From Gnetum montanum (taxonomy: Eukaryota > Streptophyta > Gnetopsida > Gnetales > Gnetaceae): 64,000 bases of DNA. Of this stretch, positions 60,155-64,000 are shown piece by piece. Location of the stretch: contig MNCI01007715.1 in the NCBI GenBank assembly GCA_015680685.1, positions 166,912 to 230,911 on the forward strand, in the 5' to 3' direction. The position numbers were made by a program, and so were the translations under genes. Under the pieces are notes generated by a model. It did not search any database. It saw nothing but the letters and a program-made list of their open reading frames with translations, and had not been told where the DNA came from. Every line of letters starts with the position of its first letter. Within the stretch, counting starts at the first letter, position 1.

Positions 60155-61341
60155 TGTCTGAAATTGTCAGTGCCTAGCTGGAATGAAAAAAAGGCACTCG
60201 GAGATCAACAGACAGACACAGAAGACCCTACCTTCACTTGAGGGAAAGCTGGAATTGACAAAGGTAGAGTACCTTGGGTGGTCCACACGTAGATCAAACA
60301 AGGATTTTCCCAAACGTATGCTAATATGCGATGTGCTGGGCTATATGTAAATGGTGTAATAAATGTAAACCAGAGCGTAAACGCACATGGATGCAAATAA
60401 GAAGTAAATGAGAATGAACGAAAAACTGTAGCAAATTTTAGCCAAAAATGTAGCAAGATTATTGACTAATGAAAATTACAATGCACCGGTCTAAACATAG
60501 TTGTGGATCTGGCACAAGATGGACAAAAAGCCCCGGTGTATGCGGAGGGATGATGGTATGCTGGTTCAGACTACAGGCACAGCGTGGATGCTGTATGCTC
60601 AGCGTGCAGGGTACAGGTCCATCATACGGGGTCTATGTTCTGGATGTTCTCTGTGTCCCAATTTTTTCCCAATTCTCCTATTTTTTTCTCCCTTGATCTG
60701 GTCAAAAATCAGGATTTTTGTACAATTTTGGGAACTAAATTCAGATCTGAGATGGGGTGATTGGCTGTGGGATGCTGGAATTTCAAATCTGATGACATGT
60801 GGAGCATCGACTGGGTGCAACCGAATGAAATTTTACAAGTGTGCAGTGTGCTGCATGACAACGTCTGCTACTGCACGCCAGCATGTACACACTGGCATGT
60901 GAACTCAGTGTACAGACTTGACTAAGACAAAAGAATTCATTTTTACAAATTACTGTTACAATAGGAAGTATCCAATTCGGCCCTCGAATTTGGGCTTGGA
61001 TGTCATGAGAGTTCTGCTTGCAGATATTCTTGGACTTGATCTAACATGGTTCTGCTGATATCTTCTACTGATGTACACTGTGCTACACGTTGGGCGTACA
61101 TGCTAGGTGTATAGGATGCATACCTAGTGAAAACTAAGTATTTCGGGCTCACAATTTGCCAGGTATGATACCATATGTCGCCGTAGTCTTCTGCAGGTCC
61201 TAGGGAACCATTTCTTACTTAGTTTGACTCCGTTTGAAGCTATTCGTGAGGCTGTCAAGCTTTAGTCATGGTGGGGAGCATCACGATTTTAGCTCGATTC
61301 TAGTTGAAGAAGTACTAAGCTTACAATTTTGTGGTGTTTCA
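60155..61341 (-). repeat. Element 4 3' LTR
   Basis: In element sense begins TGAAACACCACAAAATTG at 61,341; the end is near TTTCAGACA at 60,155, but a boundary up to 35 bases further left is possible. Open stretches at 60,469-60,902 are within the LTR and not considered genes. Confidence 0.7.
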
Positions 61342-61425
61342 TTGGCCCCTCTTTGTTGATGCTTGGAGGAATCAACTCGAGAAGTATCGACAAAGAAGTA
61401 CAAAACACCACAAGCAACTTGGTAG
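61331..61425 (-). promoter_or_regulatory. Element 4 polypurine tract in an inverted repeat
   Basis: CAACAAAGAGGGGCCAA precedes the LTR. GTGGTGTTTCATTGGCCCCT at 61,331 and ACAAAGAAGTACAAAACACC ending near 61,421 are imperfect inverse copies, so the plus-strand primer lies in a potential hairpin. Confidence 0.65.
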
Positions 61426-62440
61426 AAATATTGTCCTTTTGCACTTAACAAGGCGTCATCGTACCGTGTTCAGTAGTGCATGGAATTGAGGAAATGAAAT
61501 TTGTAGCTGGATAGGGGGATGGAAATTGTGAAGATTGGGAACTGATTCAAGGAATTGTACGTGGTGAAGGGGATGCTCTGGTGTGTGTACGGGTCATGTT
61601 GATCCTTGTCAATAGCCATTGTCTAGCAAACTTGGGACCAAGACATGAGGTGTACATCCTTTGGTGAAACAAGACTCTTGTTTAGTGTTTAAGAGGACTT
61701 GTTGGCACAACCACAGCCACGTGATGATGTGTTATGTTCTTTGGAGGAACAGGGCCTCTGTTTAGCGTTAAAGGGAACCTGTTGGTGGAGAGCTAGAGTC
61801 ATGCAATGAGATGTTACTTAAGCGCTTAAAGCATGAGTGCTTGCTTCCAAGACGATTGCCTTCCCGCCAGGGGCTTGTATGGGAAGTGCCAAGGGTCTTG
61901 TGGGGTTTTTTTTGGTGTTCCTTTGTATGTATTTTTTATTATTATTTTTGGACAGAGCTTTGTCTTGACCTTGTACTCATGCTCGAGTGTCATGTTGTGT
62001 GCCGCAACTACTTGAGGATGTCATAGCATGCAATAGTGTACTCAAGGTTTTGGGATACGTATTTGGAAACTGTAACCGAATAGAAGGGGGAAGCGAGAGT
62101 TTTAGAGAAATAAGGGATGTCTTGGGGACTAGAACAGTACATTTGAATAGATCGAATAATCTGGTTGCATGCTTTAGGAACAATATGGTACCTTGCCGCT
62201 GTGACGAAGTGCATTCTCATACAAACACCTCTGAGCATCATCCTGCAAACACAACTCCAAGAAGATAAGAAAACCACGAGTGAGTGAGCAAGCTTGGACT
62301 TGGACAGCAATTGATGAAACAAAGGCACTAGATGAGATTTGAAGCATTGAATATGCATGGTAGCAATTGATGAAACAAAGGCACTAGATGAGATGATGAG
62401 CGAAGCAGCGGCTCAAAGACCAAGAGGCGAGAGATGAAGA
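61426..62440 (-). other. Element 4 tail, non-coding
   Basis: No gene. A 32-base phrase, GCAATTGATGAAACAAAGGC and onwards, occurs at about 62,308 and again 56 bases later, a small recent duplication. Confidence 0.5.
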
Positions 62441-62815
62441 TGCTAGTTTATAGTCGTGGTGGACTATCATGGGTTAGTTTTACATCATAACCTATTGGAT
62501 GGTGCCAGTTTAGCGTCATAGCGGATGGTATACTACTAGTTTATAGTCTTGACGGACTGTGAAGAGGCAAACCAGTTTATAGTCTTAGCGGACTCTGGCG
62601 AATGAAACTATGGTAGTTTAAAGTCATACTAGAAGGATTCTAGTTTATTGTCATTATAGACATACTATGGTATCAGTTTATTGTCATAACACCAGGACGT
62701 TGTGTGGTATCAATTTACCATCATGATTCTAGGACAAGCTGTGATATCAGTTTACCGTCATGATTCCAGGACGAGCTATGGTATCAGTTTACCGTCATGA
62801 TTCCAGGACGAGCGC
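62440..62815 (-). repeat. Element 4 tail repeats
   Basis: Units such as GTATCAGTTTACCGTCATGA plus TTCCAGGACGAGC recur at steps of about 37-48 bases; the last three are nearly identical. They occupy the same post-integrase position as the TAAACTAG repeats of element 3. Confidence 0.7.
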
Positions 62816-62819
62816 ATAC

Positions 62820-64000
62820 CTGAGTTCATGTTCAAACGTAGAATAGTTTCAAGTACAAGTGGTTCATCGGATGTGTGAGTTCATTTCCATTCATATCGAC
62901 TAGTTTAAATGCTCCATTGTCGAATGCTTTGGTGACCAAGTAGGGTCCTTCCCAATTGGCTGAGAATTTATCCGGGAGTTCCCAAATGGCTTTGAGTACA
63001 AGGTCACCTTCCTTGATCAGGCATATATGGATATCATGCCGATGGTGCTGTCATTGCTACTTTTGGTACCATTCGATCTGATCAATCACAGATGTGCATT
63101 CCTCCTCCACCGAGTCCAAGTCAACAATGTGCAAGTCATTGTTTTGATCTTCATCGAGGATTCCAGAGAGCGTAATCCTTAAGGATGGTACCTGGAGCTC
63201 CAAAGGTAAAACTGCTTCTAAACTATAAACAAGATTATATGGTGTTTTACTTGTGAAAGTCCGATGTGTAGTGCAATAAGCCCATAGTGCATATAATAAC
63301 TGTTGTTCTAATGTCTTTGATTTAACCGCGATATCATCCACATAGTCATTGAGCGAGTTGAAGATATAATCACTAAAGATAAACGTCATCACTCTTTGGT
63401 AACTAGCACCGACATTCTTAAGACCGAATGGCATCATCGTGTAGCAGAAAGTCCCCCATGGTGTCATGAAAGTCATCCTAAGTTGGTGTTCATGGTTAAT
63501 GCAAATCTTGTTATATCCTGAAAAGCCATCCATGAAAGATAACAAGGCATGCCCAGCAGTTGAGTCAATTAGTTGATCAATGCTAGGTAGGGGGAAATCA
63601 TCTTTCATGGTCGCAACGTTGAGGTCCCAGAAGTCAATGCATAGGCAAATACTTCTGTTCTTCTTTGGGACAATGACCATGTTGGATACCCAGTCAGCAT
63701 ACTCAATAGCTTGAATGAACCTAGCCTGATAAAGTTTGGTGATTTCATTGCAGACTGCCAGTGCTACCTCAGGCTTAACCTTACGTGCCTTTTGCTTCAC
63801 TAGTCTTAATTTTGGGTCGAGTATAATGTTGTGCTAGACTATTTGAAGGTCTAACCTGGGCATGTTAGTGTAGGACCAAGTGAATGCTTTTATGTTATCT
63901 TTAAGCACTTGTGCTATGTCATTGGCCAATTGCGGGCTTAACAATGTACTTAGTTTCAGGATTTTGACTTCACCATCTGGCATGGTAATGGGGACTTCAA
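62820..64000 (-). pseudogene. pol: Element 4 pol with in-frame RT-integrase deletion
   Basis: From the window edge (63,999) a connector with SPQLANDIAQVLKDN precedes a long open frame (63,800-63,057, 247 codons). It contains RT blocks VIVPKKNRSICLCIDF, DDFPLPSIDQ, FMDGFSGYNKI, MMPFGLKNVGASYQR and YVDDIAVKSKT. Immediately after, at about 63,300-63,320, the frame reads LLYALWAYCTTHRT, which belongs near the end of integrase. About 2.1 kb (RT thumb, RNase H, most of integrase) is missing relative to element 3, yet the frame stays open. After a stop at 63,057 the integrase C-terminus continues in shifted frame (KEGDLVLKAIWELPDKFSAN, GPYLVT) to about 62,820. The product cannot polymerise or integrate. 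Confidence 0.8.

Larger units (their letters stand above)
60155..64000 (-). mobile_element. Element 4: 3' part of a Tat-like element, runs off the window
   Basis: Minus strand: pol fragment (62,820-64,000), tail repeats (62,440-62,815), polypurine tract, 3' LTR (about 60,155-61,341). It abuts the tail of element 5, which suggests insertion into it. The 5' part lies beyond the window. Confidence 0.75.

Noticed and set aside
60469-60902. Overlapping open frames of 75 and 133 codons
   Set aside because: They lie within the LTR of element 4 in the opposite direction and resemble nothing known.
59815-62815. CRISPR-like interpretation of the tail repeats
   Set aside because: Unit spacing and sequence vary, spacers are not unique, the context is a plant retroelement, and the units are simple degenerate tandem repeats.
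1-64000. tRNA, rRNA or other RNA genes
   Set aside because: No cloverleaf, rRNA or snRNA signature was recognised by eye; only tRNA-complementary primer sites were found. A tRNAscan or Rfam run would settle this.

Overview
The window looks like intergenic DNA from a seed plant with a large, repeat-rich genome. A gymnosperm such as a conifer would fit, but nothing here fixes the species. The sequence is AT-rich, I recognise no intact host gene, and almost everything I can name is decayed Ty3/gypsy LTR retrotransposon of the plant Tat/Athila type. The evidence is paired LTRs with tRNA-Asp-type primer sites, polypurine tracts, target-site duplications, and degenerate gag, protease, RT, RNase H and integrase reading frames. 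Most in-frame stops fall where Gln, Arg or Trp codons would be expected, as if produced by C-to-T decay of methylated DNA.

Layout. 1-8,964: mostly featureless AT-rich DNA with one spliced coding remnant (4,800-5,632, +) and a motif-rich patch near 6.2-6.8 kb. 8,965-17,639: element 1, on the minus strand, complete from LTR to LTR, with gag and a long extra coiled-coil gene but no reverse transcriptase or integrase. 17,640-23,322: degenerate coding-like DNA and an 8-unit array of 135-bp repeats (20,936-22,015). 23,323-45,040: element 3, a 21.7-kb plus-strand element with a perfect 5-bp target duplication (AGTTA). It carries gag and protease, then about 10 kb of unusual DNA, then RT, RNase H and integrase. 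The 10-kb block holds an antisense gene with five predicted introns and an array of about sixteen 188-bp repeats. 45,046-55,180: a minus-strand, intron-bearing gene remnant split by element 2 (46,705-54,311, +). Element 2 is a gag-protease element without polymerase and shares its primer site and polypurine tract with element 1. 56,490-64,000: two related minus-strand elements, with element 4 (in-frame RT-integrase deletion) apparently inserted in the tail of element 5.

How the parts relate. Elements 1 and 2 appear non-autonomous, so they would have needed polymerase and integrase from relatives. Elements 3, 4 and 5 share LTR ends, a polypurine tract inside an imperfect inverted repeat, and a TAAACTAG-type tail repeat. 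A recurring theme is a protein of roughly 900-970 residues with a globular head and a long coiled-coil tail. It occurs as the extra gene of element 1, as the antisense spliced gene of element 3, and as the gene broken by element 2. The most interesting part of the window is the antisense, intron-containing gene inside the giant element. Introns of an antisense gene are not removed from the sense genomic RNA, so they can survive retrotransposition.

Assembly caution. Five single-N gaps are present, and three of them separate near-identical duplicated ends, which suggests imperfect joins.
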